Shown: piece by piece, positions 27,401-35,391 of the stretch
How the letters are laid out: each line of letters opens with the position of its first letter
How positions within the stretch are numbered: the first letter of the stretch is position 1
Assembly (NCBI GenBank): GCA_023416275.1
Contig: JAEZIB010000056.1
Location: 1 to 63,299 of the forward strand
Direction of reading: 5' to 3'
Length of the DNA stretch: 63,299 nt
Source of the DNA: Bacillota bacterium
GTDB taxonomy: Bacteria; Bacillota; Clostridia; Acetivibrionales; DSM-1351
The notes under the pieces: generated by a model
The model's database searches: none
What the model was told of the DNA's origin: nothing
The model's input: the letters and a program-made list of their open reading frames with translations, nothing else
Translations under genes and position numbers: made by a program

Positions 27401-28809
27401 CAAACAGCGGTTATCATTTTGTAGGGTGGAGCGATGGTGTTACAACAGCAACAAGAACAGATAGTAATGTTACAGGCAACATCACAGTAACTGCAAACTT
27501 TGCAAAGGACACCAACACTTCGTCACCGGCTGATTCAGTAGTTACCCCTATTCCAGTTGTAGATATATTTATTAACAATGAAAAAATAAATTATGCAACC
27601 TCTGAAATCAAATTGGAAGATGGCAAAAAGAAGACAACAATTAAACTAGATGATGAAAAGCTTACAATCAAGCTAAACAAAGAAAATGAGGGCAGTGTTA
27701 TTACCATTCCTGTAAATAACAATTCGGATATTGTAATAGGACAGCTAAACGGACAGACTGTAAAGAACATGCAAAATAAAAAAGCAACCCTTGAGATTAA
27801 AACTGAGAATGTTATTTATACAATTCCTGCAGAGGATATTAATATAGATAGTGTTTCAGAAAAGATTGGCAGTCAGGTCCAATTAAAAGATATAAAAGTA
27901 AACATTATTGTCTCAAGTTCATCAAAAGAAACAATAACGAAGGTCGAAAACAGTGCTAGAAGTAAGAACTTGCAGTTGGTAGTACAACCTGTTGATTTTG
28001 AAATAACTTGTACAAATGGCAGCAGAATTGTTGATGTATCAAAATTTAACAATTACGTAGAAAGAACAGTGATTTTACCAGAGGGAATTGATAATAAAAA
28101 AGTAACAACTGGTGTAGTATTTAACGAAGACGGTACTTTCTCACATGTTCCTACAGCGGTATATCAAGACAAGATTGATGGAAAGTATCATGCAAAGATA
28201 AACAGTCTTACTAATAGTACATATGCAGTTATTTGGAATCCTGTAACATTTAATGATGTAGAAAACCACTGGTCAAAGGATTACGTAAAAGATGTTGGTT
28301 CAAGACTGATTGATGATGGTGTGGGAAATGGAAATTTTGCTCCAAATAGAGCTATTACAAGAGCAGAATTTGCTTCAATGGTTGTAAAAGCACTTGGACT
28401 AAAAGGTACAAATTTTGCTGAAAAGTTTGGTGATGTAAAAAAAGGTGATGATTATAATTACTATATTTATACCGCATATGAGTATGGAATACTTGCAAAC
28501 TATTCAAATGGTAATTTTGGACCACAAGACTTAATTACCAGAGAGGAGGCAATGACAATGCTTGCAAAAGTCATGGAGATAGCAGGTATGAATGTAACAG
28601 TATCTGATACTGATGTTAGTAATCAACTTAAGCTGTTTAAGGATTCTGACAATATTTCAGTATACGCAAGACAGGCGATTTCAGTCTGTATAAAAAACGG
28701 AATTTTTGCTGCTGGTAATGAAGTAAGGCTCACTCCAAAAGATAATTTTACAAGAGCAGAAAGCGCAACTGTTATTATAAAGCTTTTAAAGAAATCTGAA
28801 TTAATTTGA
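21406..28809 (+). CDS. Giant SLH-anchored BspA-like repeat protein
   Basis: A cell-surface protein of 2,467 aa. The signal peptide and module plan are shared with the previous gene: four caps (GTDGN..VDLSLW) with LRR-like blocks at about residues 88-240, 418-595, 766-945 and 1125-1303, with Ig-like spacers. Then come two Calx-beta-like domains (about 1347-1568; VDEAGGTATFTVNLSE, GEGIINDND), cadherin-like beta-sandwich repeats (about 1574-1873; LDYTVPKVPYSTTNVVV, NYTITVVR), an InlB B-type repeat (about 1964-2035; GYHFVGWSDG), an uncharacterised beta region, and three SLH domains (about 2279-2467; ENHWSKDYV, ITRAEFASMVVKALGL, FTRAESATVIIKLL). The SLH domains bind secondary cell-wall polymer. 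The start is ATG 21406, or TTG 21391. Confidence 0.88.
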   Translation: MGENRRFRFSKRLLSFAMVIMLIFTMIPIDKVYAADVGIGTDGNTVDLSLWNYTANGDTYSLYEYKGSIVDGKIVGCVPTNINGKPVIVMTRTFTPCQSLTQAPKLPNGVIELNNTFVNCIGLTQAPEIPNSVKIMSGTFMGCTGLTQAPIIPDNVTNISGAFNRCTGMTKAPKIPNSITKMFMAFFGCTGLTEAPEIPNNVIDIRMTFSGCTGLTKAPLIPSSVTDMTSTFYGCTNLTGNVFVPEKVTALTDVFSDTTKPITMIYSSNNTVAASYVAPANVTKVVDSLSPQISSVTIGNTSNVTINAIDNYQSLSYAITNTDTAPTSGWQSSNVFSITSDGIYYAWAIDGVGKISASKAFAYPKALDTDGNIVDMSLWTYTANGDTYSLNGYKGSILDGKIVGSVPAVINDKPVTAMSNTFKGCTVLTQAPKLPNSVLNMSGTFEGCTGLTQAPETPSSVTNMEYAFSGCKALTQAPQLPAGVTNMRYTFNNCTALTQAPVLPSTVTTINHTFSGCSALTQTPEIPAGVTDMNAAFSKCTKLTQTPQIPDSVIDMSYAFYMCTGLTSVPVIPNGIKNMSYTFYGCTKLTGNLFIPNSVIKMSYVFTNTAMPITMIYSSNNTVAASTVVPSNVTKAVDSASPEISSVTELDGTITVNATDDYSVEKYALTTSSTVPSTGWQTSNEFTNMPDGRYYAWAMDRVGNVSACKAFAFPQAIAVGTDGNTVDLLLWDFTDNGDTYSLDGYAGSIIDGKIVGSVPATINGKPVTVMSNTFKGCIGLIQAPELPNSVTNISGIFEGCIGLTQAPQISNGVTNMESAFSGCKGLTQAPQIPASVINMRYTFNNCTALTQAPVLPISVTTINHTFSGCSALTQAPKIPNGVTDMNAAFSKCTKLTQTPQIPDSVIDMSYAFYMCTGLTQMPVISNSVTDMKYTFSGCINLTGGILIPKSAIRITSIFANTVMPITMIYSSNNTLAASAVVPSNVTKAVDSDMPEITSVTESDGTIVINATDNYSVAKYAITTSNTAPSTGWQTSKEFANMTDGRYYAWAMDSVGNVSAGKAFMYPQAVSVDVAIGTDGNTVDLSLWDFTGKGETYSLDSYAGSILDGKILGSVPTTINGKPVTAMLNTFKNCTGLIQAPELPNSVTNISGIFEGCIGLTQAPQIPNGVTIMEYAFSGCKSLTQVPQLPAGVINIRYTFNNCTALTQAPVLPSSVTTINHTFSGCSALTQAPKIPNGVTDMNAAFSKCTKLTQTPQIPYSVIDMSYAFYMCTGLTQMPVIPNSVTDMKYTFSGCTSLTGNIFIPKSVIRMSNVFTNTAMPITMIYSADNTTASSYTAPANITKVIDTQDVTNIAVSVDDTTVDEAGGTATFTVNLSETFSSDITVYYVTSDNTATLGDYTSTSGILTIPAGSKTANITVPVTNDTDYEKSESFYLNLTNASLGVITDNQGEGIINDNDSPPAVSLSVSDSSFSEKGGTSTITATLSNKSYQDVTVNLDYSGTAIIGTDYITSGSAIVIPAGCLSNSITLAAIDNMVYTGDKTVILAISSVENGIEEGTQQQTITIKENDTSSHLSSLEISSGALTPAFVPATLDYTVPKVPYSTTNVVVSAVAVDPTSTIKVNGVVMTSGQSTVNLNVGVNTINVLVTALDGETTKNYTITVVRVASSYLSGLSAQVGGANMAWTELMPTPFIKTTTSYTFNEGFDAENIKITPTPEESDAIVEIRVNDSSVGSEALTALKVGQNTVTVTVTAAGGTLVTTYTLCITRAGSTYLSAISCTRGPATPEISKNPPYNYTLKAGITAATTTITLTAEDAISTTITLQVDANTYSSTNGTLVVPSVPTASNPGRIVTATVSSSTGVPSTVYTISVVRVNPAKVITAFNLNGLTPKVIGTVNEASKTIALTVPYGTDLTELVPTITHTGASISPNTGVVQNFTNPIEYTVTAADSSTQKYIVTVTVAANEYTLTYTTGTGGTITGTATQTVSSGANGSAVTATPNSGYHFVGWSDGVTTATRTDSNVTGNITVTANFAKDTNTSSPADSVVTPIPVVDIFINNEKINYATSEIKLEDGKKKTTIKLDDEKLTIKLNKENEGSVITIPVNNNSDIVIGQLNGQTVKNMQNKKATLEIKTENVIYTIPAEDINIDSVSEKIGSQVQLKDIKVNIIVSSSSKETITKVENSARSKNLQLVVQPVDFEITCTNGSRIVDVSKFNNYVERTVILPEGIDNKKVTTGVVFNEDGTFSHVPTAVYQDKIDGKYHAKINSLTNSTYAVIWNPVTFNDVENHWSKDYVKDVGSRLIDDGVGNGNFAPNRAITRAEFASMVVKALGLKGTNFAEKFGDVKKGDDYNYYIYTAYEYGILANYSNGNFGPQDLITREEAMTMLAKVMEIAGMNVTVSDTDVSNQLKLFKDSDNISVYARQAISVCIKNGIFAAGNEVRLTPKDNFTRAESATVIIKLLKKSELI

Positions 28810-28960
28810 GTTGTTGTTAACTTGAAATTCATGCATTTTAAAACAGTATTTTTAGAATTGCTATAATTGCCAAAAGCAATTAAAGCAACTCAATGACTGC
28901 ATTTAATGATATAATTGTGCAAACTATCTATATATTCACACAAATTTAAGGGAAAATTTG

Positions 28961-28989
28961 TTGACTTTTGTCGAAACCATATCTAAAAT
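28961..28989 (+). promoter_or_regulatory. Sigma-A type promoter for the histidine kinase gene
   Basis: TTGACT (28961-28966), a 17-nt spacer, then TAAAAT (28984-28989), 31 nt before the ATG at 29021. The spacing is ideal for a housekeeping promoter. Confidence 0.7.
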
Positions 28990-29020
28990 TAAAGTAAAAC
29001 TAATTAGGCAGGATGATTAA

Positions 29021-30817
29021 ATGAAATGGTTGCTGCGAAAAATTACAAGACTTGGATTGGTATGGCAGGCTACAATTGTATTTTCACTGATAATGATTAT
29101 TCCTGCTATAGTTATAACCTCCTCCTATGTAGAAATATTGCAGAAAAATCTCATAGAAGAAGCCAATAAAAAGGTTTATGAGAATTTAAAGAAAATGGAT
29201 ACCAATATGGATGTCAACATTGATACCATGAACAGCGTACTCAATCAGCTGGTTTTTAGCCAGGAATTTCAGTATTATTTAAACCCTAACAATAATCTGA
29301 GTACCCATGAAAAGAATCATTATGTTTATAGTGCTCAAGATGAGCTTCTGAATATTCACCACGTATACACCAATAAATTTAGCCGCTTAGTAATATATTC
29401 AAAAAACAATCAAATTGATGAATATGTGGACTGGTCATATCACATGGACAGACTGTATGACCGTAATTATTATGCAGAGATAATAGAAAATGAAAATCAG
29501 CATATATACGGGAACGTCCGTGTTTATGATACGACATTAGGAAATCTTGTTGACTATGAGGAGCTTGAAAAACAAGAAGAGTTGGTGCTCCCAATTTATC
29601 GCAAAATATCTGATACCAGAACCAAAGAATGCATAGGTATTATAGAAATAGACATGACCCTCAGCAAGCTGGTAAATGCAGGAGAACTTATTAATGAAGA
29701 GTCGGGCGTGAAATATTTCATTTTTGATCGAGATAATGAGCTGGTTTTTACTACAGATGACAAAAATATATTTACAGACTTTAAATTCAAAGGCGATTCA
29801 GGTATTACAGATATCAGTCTGGGAAAAGAAAAATATCTGATTGCGTATGACAAAGACAGCATTACTGGGTTAATGAGAGTTGCTGCTATAGACAAGCAGA
29901 AGATACTTGAATCTACTTCGAATGTAGATATTCTGCTACTTTTAATTGCTGCTTTCAGTATTGTAGCTATAATATTATTTACAAATGTGGCAGCCCGCAT
30001 ATTCTTTAGAAAACTTAGGGATATGGACAAAATGATAGCACAAATTGAAGCAGGAAGATTTGATGTTCGTATTAAAGTGGGCGGTTTTAATGAAATTTCC
30101 AGAATTTCAGAAAGCTTTAATCATATGGCTGAAAAGCTTCAGAGTCTTTTGACTTCGATGGTTGAAAAGGAAAAATCTCAAAAGGAAGCAGAAATAAATG
30201 CTCTTCAAGCTCAGATAAATCCGCATTTTTTATATAATACGCTGGAAAATATGAGAATGCAGTGTGAAATTGACGAATATTTCACCGTGGCAAATGGCCT
30301 TGCAAATTTAGGTGATTTGATGCGCTTCAGCCTTCATTGGGAAAGCAAAAAGGTAAAGCTCACTGAGGAGCTGAATAATGTTAATCAATATATAGAAATT
30401 ATGAGGATGCGATTTAACAATAGGCTTTTATACAATATGGAAGGCAGTGAAGGCTTAGAAAACATTATGGTACCTAAGTTTATTCTTCAGCCATTGGTTG
30501 AAAATTGTTTTACACATGGCTTTAAGGATTCTATTCCGCCATGGCTAATATCAGTTAATATTACTCGAAACGAAAACAATTTGATAATTTGTGTTAAGGA
30601 TAATGGTAAGGGTATTGACATAGAACGTCTTGAACAAATCAAACAGTGTATGAGTAAAAATGAGCCTATTTCAGATTCAATGAAGTCAAAGAGCTCTATA
30701 GGTGTGGTAAATGTAAAGCAGCGTATTGAAATGATTTGTCCTGTGGGAAGTACCTTGAGCATTGAAAGCATACCTGACGTAGAAACAAAAATTATCGTTA
30801 CAATAGTTATTGAATAG
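29021..30817 (+). CDS. YesM-like sensor histidine kinase
   Basis: Membrane sensor of a sugar-responsive two-component pair, 598 aa. The first membrane span is about residues 17-37 and the second about 303-325, enclosing a roughly 265-residue extracellular sensor. A HAMP segment follows, then the phosphoacceptor motif LQAQINPHFLYNTLENM near residue 395 and a HATPase domain (PLVENCFTHGFKD; VKDNGKGID). This is the His_kinase/HATPase arrangement of YesM. Its partner regulator follows at 31002 and the sugar transporter genes follow that, so it probably senses the transported sugar or polyol outside the cell. Confidence 0.92.
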   Translation: MKWLLRKITRLGLVWQATIVFSLIMIIPAIVITSSYVEILQKNLIEEANKKVYENLKKMDTNMDVNIDTMNSVLNQLVFSQEFQYYLNPNNNLSTHEKNHYVYSAQDELLNIHHVYTNKFSRLVIYSKNNQIDEYVDWSYHMDRLYDRNYYAEIIENENQHIYGNVRVYDTTLGNLVDYEELEKQEELVLPIYRKISDTRTKECIGIIEIDMTLSKLVNAGELINEESGVKYFIFDRDNELVFTTDDKNIFTDFKFKGDSGITDISLGKEKYLIAYDKDSITGLMRVAAIDKQKILESTSNVDILLLLIAAFSIVAIILFTNVAARIFFRKLRDMDKMIAQIEAGRFDVRIKVGGFNEISRISESFNHMAEKLQSLLTSMVEKEKSQKEAEINALQAQINPHFLYNTLENMRMQCEIDEYFTVANGLANLGDLMRFSLHWESKKVKLTEELNNVNQYIEIMRMRFNNRLLYNMEGSEGLENIMVPKFILQPLVENCFTHGFKDSIPPWLISVNITRNENNLIICVKDNGKGIDIERLEQIKQCMSKNEPISDSMKSKSSIGVVNVKQRIEMICPVGSTLSIESIPDVETKIIVTIVIE

Positions 30818-30826
30818 GATAATAAA

Positions 30827-30984
30827 AAGTCAATTATTGTTGGTTAAATCTGATTGAGCTAAAGCTTTTAAGCTGATTTTAAGAGTAATTATGTTTTGAT
30901 TTTGTTTTTTGACGTCAAAGGGGCTCGAGTCTCTAGAATAAACTGCTGGTAGCAAACGGTTTTTTAGTCGGCAGTAATTGACTT
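30827..30984. other. Structured spacer between kinase and regulator genes
   Basis: The 184-nt gap is closed by a long inverted repeat: AAGTCAATTATTG (30827-30839) with CAGTAATTGACTT (30972-30984), 13 pairs with one wobble. Inside lie CTGCTG/CGGCAG arms near 30943 and 30968 and the palindrome TTTGACGTCAAA (about 30907-30918). It may be a structured RNA that adjusts the kinase:regulator ratio or a small inserted palindromic element. Confidence 0.45.
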
Positions 30985-31001
30985 TGGTAAGGGAGGAAGC
31001 T

Positions 31002-32582
31002 ATGTTTAAGATACTTGTAGCAGATGATGAGGATATTATTCGCAAGGGCATTATTTCAATATTAAAAAGAGAGTTGGATTTTGAAATATGTTTTTTGGAA
31101 GCCGAAAATGGTATAGAAGCACTTAAGGTTTGCAAAGAGAATAATCCTCATCTGGCAATTACTGATATTAGAATGCCTTTTTGTGATGGACTGAATTTTA
31201 TTAAAAATGTTAAAGAATCAGGACATGTACCTACTTTTATTATTCTGTCAGGCTATGCCGACTTTGAGTATGCAAAAAGCGCAATTAAGCTGGGTGTTAA
31301 GGAGTATGTACTTAAACCGATAAATAAGCAGGAATTAGTTGCTATGGTAAAGGGTTATATAAAAATTCTGATGAGTGAAAAGCAGCGAATAGATGAAAAG
31401 CTTATTCGTGACAGTGAAAATAAAAAAGTAACAGAAAATGTTAAACAAAAGCTTTTGAAGCATTTGCTTGATTGCTCAGATAGCGATGAGGCAAAGAGAA
31501 CTATTGAGGAACTCTATGATTTAAAAGTCTGCTTCAGTAATAATCTTATGCTGTGTACAATGCTCCAATTCCAGGTAAACGAAGAAAATAAGGACTATAT
31601 TGATTTTGCAATAAAGAATATTGCTGACGAAGTGCTCAAACAAGATTTAGGTTCTAGCTTTATAACCACAGTACAGTATGACTCGGGGAGAATAGCGGCC
31701 ATATTTGAGGGGTTAAAAAGAGAAACAATACTGGTTTCCGCTAAACAGGAATTGAGCAAGATTTGCAGTCTGATTCACAAATACTTAAATATCAGTGCTT
31801 TTGCGGGTGTGGGTGAAGTGGTCTTCGGACCGGTACTTCTGAATAAGTCCTTTGATAGTGCTTATGAAGCTGCAAAGTTTAAACTGTACGAAACTAATAA
31901 AAATGTAAAGGTATTTGGTGAAATACCAGTTTGTAATAAGCACCAGATGGAAGATTTCAATAAGTTGATTCATCCTCTTGAAGATATAATAATTGCGGAA
32001 ATAGTAAATATTTTCGAAAAACAGATAAATTATTCTCCATCAATACAATCTCTTGACATCATTGAACACAGCTATTCTCAATTAATAAAAGCTATTGAGC
32101 AAGAACTTTTAAAATACAATAGTACCAAGACCGAGAGCTTAGTAAAGCCCCCACAATTTTGTGAAATATGGAGCTTTTTGCAGTTAAAACAGGAAATTAT
32201 GAGATATTTAAGCCAAGTAAGTGAATTGGCATGTGAGTCCAGAATAGATGTCCCTAATAAAAGGCTTATCGTAGAGGTTTTACAGTATGTTAAAGACAAT
32301 GCTGCCAGAGAAATAAATCTTAATAGTGTAGCGGAGAGATTTGATAGGACTCCAACTTATATGAGTGCTTTATTCAAAAAGGGTACAGGAATGGGTTTGA
32401 ATGATTATGTAACAAGCATTCGCATGAATATTGCAAAGCAAATGCTTGCAGATACTAGTATTCCTATTGGTGAAGTAAGTAAATTATGTGGCTATTTAAA
32501 CCCAAAATACTTCTCTGTGGTTTTCAAAACCACCTTTGGTATAAGCCCTGTAGCATATAGACAGGAAGCCCCGCACCGATAA
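31002..32582 (+). CDS. YesN-like response regulator with AraC-type DNA-binding domain
   Basis: A 526-aa regulator. Residues 1-120 form a receiver domain with acidic pair D8/D9, phosphorylation site D55 in AITDIRMP, and the lysine in LKPI. A long middle region carries no obvious motif. The C-terminal 100 residues form an AraC helix-turn-helix pair (LNSVAERFDRTPTYMSALFK; ISPVAYR). GGGAGG stands 5 nt before ATG 31002, which I prefer to the TTG eight codons upstream. It probably activates the downstream ABC transporter and tetritol genes. Confidence 0.92.
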   Translation: MFKILVADDEDIIRKGIISILKRELDFEICFLEAENGIEALKVCKENNPHLAITDIRMPFCDGLNFIKNVKESGHVPTFIILSGYADFEYAKSAIKLGVKEYVLKPINKQELVAMVKGYIKILMSEKQRIDEKLIRDSENKKVTENVKQKLLKHLLDCSDSDEAKRTIEELYDLKVCFSNNLMLCTMLQFQVNEENKDYIDFAIKNIADEVLKQDLGSSFITTVQYDSGRIAAIFEGLKRETILVSAKQELSKICSLIHKYLNISAFAGVGEVVFGPVLLNKSFDSAYEAAKFKLYETNKNVKVFGEIPVCNKHQMEDFNKLIHPLEDIIIAEIVNIFEKQINYSPSIQSLDIIEHSYSQLIKAIEQELLKYNSTKTESLVKPPQFCEIWSFLQLKQEIMRYLSQVSELACESRIDVPNKRLIVEVLQYVKDNAAREINLNSVAERFDRTPTYMSALFKKGTGMGLNDYVTSIRMNIAKQMLADTSIPIGEVSKLCGYLNPKYFSVVFKTTFGISPVAYRQEAPHR

Positions 32583-32660
32583 ACTTTTTATATGCGGAAA
32601 TTGACCAATACAATTAAAAAGTTTTCCAGTGACTCTATATATTGCACTGCGAAAGCCGAA

Positions 32661-32705
32661 AATAAAATAAATACATGAGTGATAATTAGCTCATGTATTT
32701 TATTT
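32661..32705 (+). terminator. Terminator between regulator and transporter genes
   Basis: ATACATGAG and CTCATGTAT arms, extended by AAATAAA on the left and TTTTATTT on the right, around a 10-nt loop. The symmetric A/T flanks allow termination in both directions. A TATAAT (32778-32783) 92 nt before the TTG start may be the -10 of the transporter operon; no -35 is visible, fitting an activator-dependent promoter. Confidence 0.7.
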
Positions 32706-32874
32706 GTACTTTTTTCCATCATAAAAAACTGAACCTAATATTGAAATAATAGACCTCTAAATGCAGCATGGCACTTGTATAATAAAATCATCAACTGAGA
32801 GGTGAAATTAATTTAATATGAATTACTTGTCAGTGCCGGCAAAAAACTGTGTAAAGGGAGAGAGGTGTGAAAAA

Positions 32875-34356
32875 TTGAGTTTACTGGAAATGAAGGATAT
32901 CGTCAAGAGTTTTAATGGTGTTAATGTATTGCATGGTGTTCATTTAAGCTTAAAACAGGGCACTGTTCATGCTCTGATGGGTGAAAATGGAGCCGGAAAA
33001 TCTACTCTTATGAAAATTCTGGCTGGCGTAATTAAATGTGACAGCGGTAGCATCAGTATCAATGGAAAAGTAGTAGAAATAAATTCTCCATCAGATTCTC
33101 AAAATTTAGGAGTTGCTATGATTCATCAAGAGCTTTCACCTATTCCAGAAATGACGGTAGCAGAAAATATCTATTTTGGGCGTGAACCAGGCAAGGGTGT
33201 TTTTGTTGATTATAAGCAATTATATAAGCAAACTGAGGAACTGCTCAAAAGACTTCATATTGATATAAATCCGCGAGAAAAGCTTCAGAATTTAAAGGTT
33301 GCTGACCAGCAATTAGTAGAGATAGCAAAAGCAATATCGTATAATGCTGAGATTATTATTATGGATGAACCGACATCAGCAATTACTGATAAGGAAGTAA
33401 ATAATTTGTTTCTAATAATCAATAATCTGAGAAAAGCCGGAAAAGGAATAATATATATATCGCATAAAATGGATGAAGTATTTCGTATTTCAGATGAAAT
33501 TACTGTTCTTAGGGACGGTGGATATGTTAATTCATGGCCGGCAAAGGATATAAACAATGATATTTTAATTAAGAATATGGTTGGTCGAGAGCTTAATGAT
33601 ATTTACCCAAAGGTACATGTTTCTATTGGAGAAAAGGTTTTGGAAATTAGAAATCTTACACTTAAAAACAGATTCTACAATATAAATCTAGATGTGAGAA
33701 GAGGTGAGATTCTAGGTGTTGCGGGTCTCGTTGGAGCAGGACGTACAGAAACAATGCAGGCTCTTTTTGGACTTACACCTGCGGATGAGGGAGAAATTAT
33801 CTTTGAAGGAAAGCCACTTAAATTAAAAAAACCTAAGGCGGCGATAAATCAAGGTATAGCATATGTTACAGAGGATAGAAAAGGTGAAGGCATTGTACCC
33901 TTTATGAGTGTAGCTCACAACATTACATTTGCATCCATGGACAATTTTGATAAAAGATTACTAATTGATCAGGCATCGGAAGACAAAGCTATACAGAATC
34001 AAATATCATCGCTATGTATTAAGACACAAGGTAAAAAGCAGTTAGTGGCCTCTCTTTCTGGTGGAAATCAGCAAAAGGTAGTGCTGGCAAAATGGCTTAT
34101 TAAAAATCCGAAATTACTTATATTAGATGAACCAACACGTGGAATAGATGTAGGGGCAAAAGCTGAAATATATAAGCTTATGTGTGAATATGTTGCAAAG
34201 GGAAATTCAATTATTATGATTTCGTCTGAAATGCCTGAGGTAATGGGTATGGCAGACAGGATAGTTGTTTTCAGTAACCGCAAGCTAGCCGGAGAATTAG
34301 AAAGAGAAGAGTTTGTTCAGGAAAACATAATGAGACTTGCAGTATCAAAAATGTGA
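32875..34356 (+). CDS. Sugar ABC transporter ATP-binding protein (RbsA-like, two ATPase domains)
   Basis: ATPase of a CUT2-type importer, 493 aa from TTG 32875 (GGGAGAGAGG upstream). The first domain has Walker A GENGAGKSTLMKIL and Walker B IIIMDEPTSAIT; the second has GAGRTETMQALFGL, the signature LSGGNQQKVVLAKWL and LLILDEPTRGIDVGAKAE, as in RbsA/MglA. An in-frame ATG at 32818 with its own SD (GAGAGGTGA) would add 19 residues; a weak hairpin lies between. The permease start follows 16 nt after the stop. Confidence 0.93.
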   Translation: MSLLEMKDIVKSFNGVNVLHGVHLSLKQGTVHALMGENGAGKSTLMKILAGVIKCDSGSISINGKVVEINSPSDSQNLGVAMIHQELSPIPEMTVAENIYFGREPGKGVFVDYKQLYKQTEELLKRLHIDINPREKLQNLKVADQQLVEIAKAISYNAEIIIMDEPTSAITDKEVNNLFLIINNLRKAGKGIIYISHKMDEVFRISDEITVLRDGGYVNSWPAKDINNDILIKNMVGRELNDIYPKVHVSIGEKVLEIRNLTLKNRFYNINLDVRRGEILGVAGLVGAGRTETMQALFGLTPADEGEIIFEGKPLKLKKPKAAINQGIAYVTEDRKGEGIVPFMSVAHNITFASMDNFDKRLLIDQASEDKAIQNQISSLCIKTQGKKQLVASLSGGNQQKVVLAKWLIKNPKLLILDEPTRGIDVGAKAEIYKLMCEYVAKGNSIIMISSEMPEVMGMADRIVVFSNRKLAGELEREEFVQENIMRLAVSKM

Positions 34357-34372
34357 TAGTGGGGTATGTATA

Positions 34373-35338
34373 ATGGAAAAGTTGCAAAATGCTAATAAAA
34401 AAATGACCAAGAGTCAATTCTTTGAAAAGTTTGCAACCTTGATAGGGTTGTTGGTGGTAATATTGATTTTCTCAATGTTAAAGCCAAAATTTTTAGATGT
34501 AAGTAATATTTTTAATTTATTGCGTCAGGCATCCATAAATGGTTTGCTGGCACTTGGTATGACATATGTTGTTCTGACAGGAGGAATTGATCTTTCTGTA
34601 GGGTCTATTTTAGGTGCTTCTGGTATTTTTGCAGCCTTAGTAGCTCAGAATCAAGAAATTCCTTTGTTTGTGGCAGTGCTCGCAGGCTTGGCGATTGGAC
34701 TATTACTGGGTACTATAAACGGTGTGGTGGTTTCATGGCTGAAAGTACCTGCTTTTGTGGCCACCTTGGGAATGCTGAGTGTTGCAAGAGGTATCACTTA
34801 TCTGGCCAGTAATGCCCAGCCTGTCCCTGGATTAAGTGAAGGCTTTCTAAAAATCGGAGGTGGAAGCGTAGGAATTATACCCATTCCGGTTATTATTTTA
34901 GCTGTCGTGTTTATTATTTGTAGTATAGTTCTATACCGTACTAAGTATGGAAGATATATATATGGTGTTGGCGGAAACGCAAGAGCTGCACGTGTTTCAG
35001 GAATCAACGTCAAAAAAATTACTTGCTCGGCATATATGATTGCTGGTGTTCTGGCAGGACTTGCCGGTGTAGTTTTAACATCTCGTGTATCTTCTGGTTT
35101 GGCAATGGCTGGACAAAACTATGAAACAGATGCAATTGCAGCTGTTGTAATGGGCGGAACTAGTCTAGCCGGAGGTAAGGGTAGATTGTGGGGAACACTG
35201 ATAGGAGTATTGATAATTGCAGTTTTAAATAATGGTTTGGATATGATGGCAGTTTCATCATATTGGCAGTTAATTATTAAAGGTACAATTATTGTTGCAG
35301 CTGTAATGATGGATAGCTTAAGTGGTTCTAATGACTAA
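34373..35338 (+). CDS. Sugar ABC transporter permease (RbsC-like)
   Basis: CUT2 family membrane permease, 321 aa, about nine or ten spans. The family signature near residue 70 is LLALGMTYVVLTGGIDLSVG; later come GTINGVVVSWLKVPAFVATLG and AVVMGGTSLAGGKG, the loop that contacts the ATPase. The start is ATG 34373 behind GGGG; twelve extra upstream residues in the open frame do not look membrane-related. It works with the ATPase before it and the binding protein after it. Confidence 0.93.
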   Translation: MEKLQNANKKMTKSQFFEKFATLIGLLVVILIFSMLKPKFLDVSNIFNLLRQASINGLLALGMTYVVLTGGIDLSVGSILGASGIFAALVAQNQEIPLFVAVLAGLAIGLLLGTINGVVVSWLKVPAFVATLGMLSVARGITYLASNAQPVPGLSEGFLKIGGGSVGIIPIPVIILAVVFIICSIVLYRTKYGRYIYGVGGNARAARVSGINVKKITCSAYMIAGVLAGLAGVVLTSRVSSGLAMAGQNYETDAIAAVVMGGTSLAGGKGRLWGTLIGVLIIAVLNNGLDMMAVSSYWQLIIKGTIIVAAVMMDSLSGSND

Positions 35339-35355
35339 AACCGGTTAACCGGTTT
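35338..35355. promoter_or_regulatory. Perfect 18-bp palindrome between permease and binding protein
   Basis: AAACCGGTTAACCGGTTT overlaps the end of the permease gene and precedes the binding-protein SD by about 20 nt. As RNA it folds to a 7-pair stem with loop TTAA; as DNA it has the shape of a LacI-family operator. No T-run follows, so it is not a terminator. mRNA stabilisation for the highly needed binding protein is the simplest reading. Confidence 0.55.
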
Positions 35356-35391
35356 ATGTAAATAAAAAATAGTATGGGAGGAAATGTGGAT

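Noticed and set aside
32818..32874. Eighth SD-hairpin-start leader before the RbsA-like gene
   Set aside because: There are two SDs with a weak hairpin between, but the hairpin-excluded spacing does not fit the others and the upstream ATG is in frame, so a simple choice of starts is more likely.
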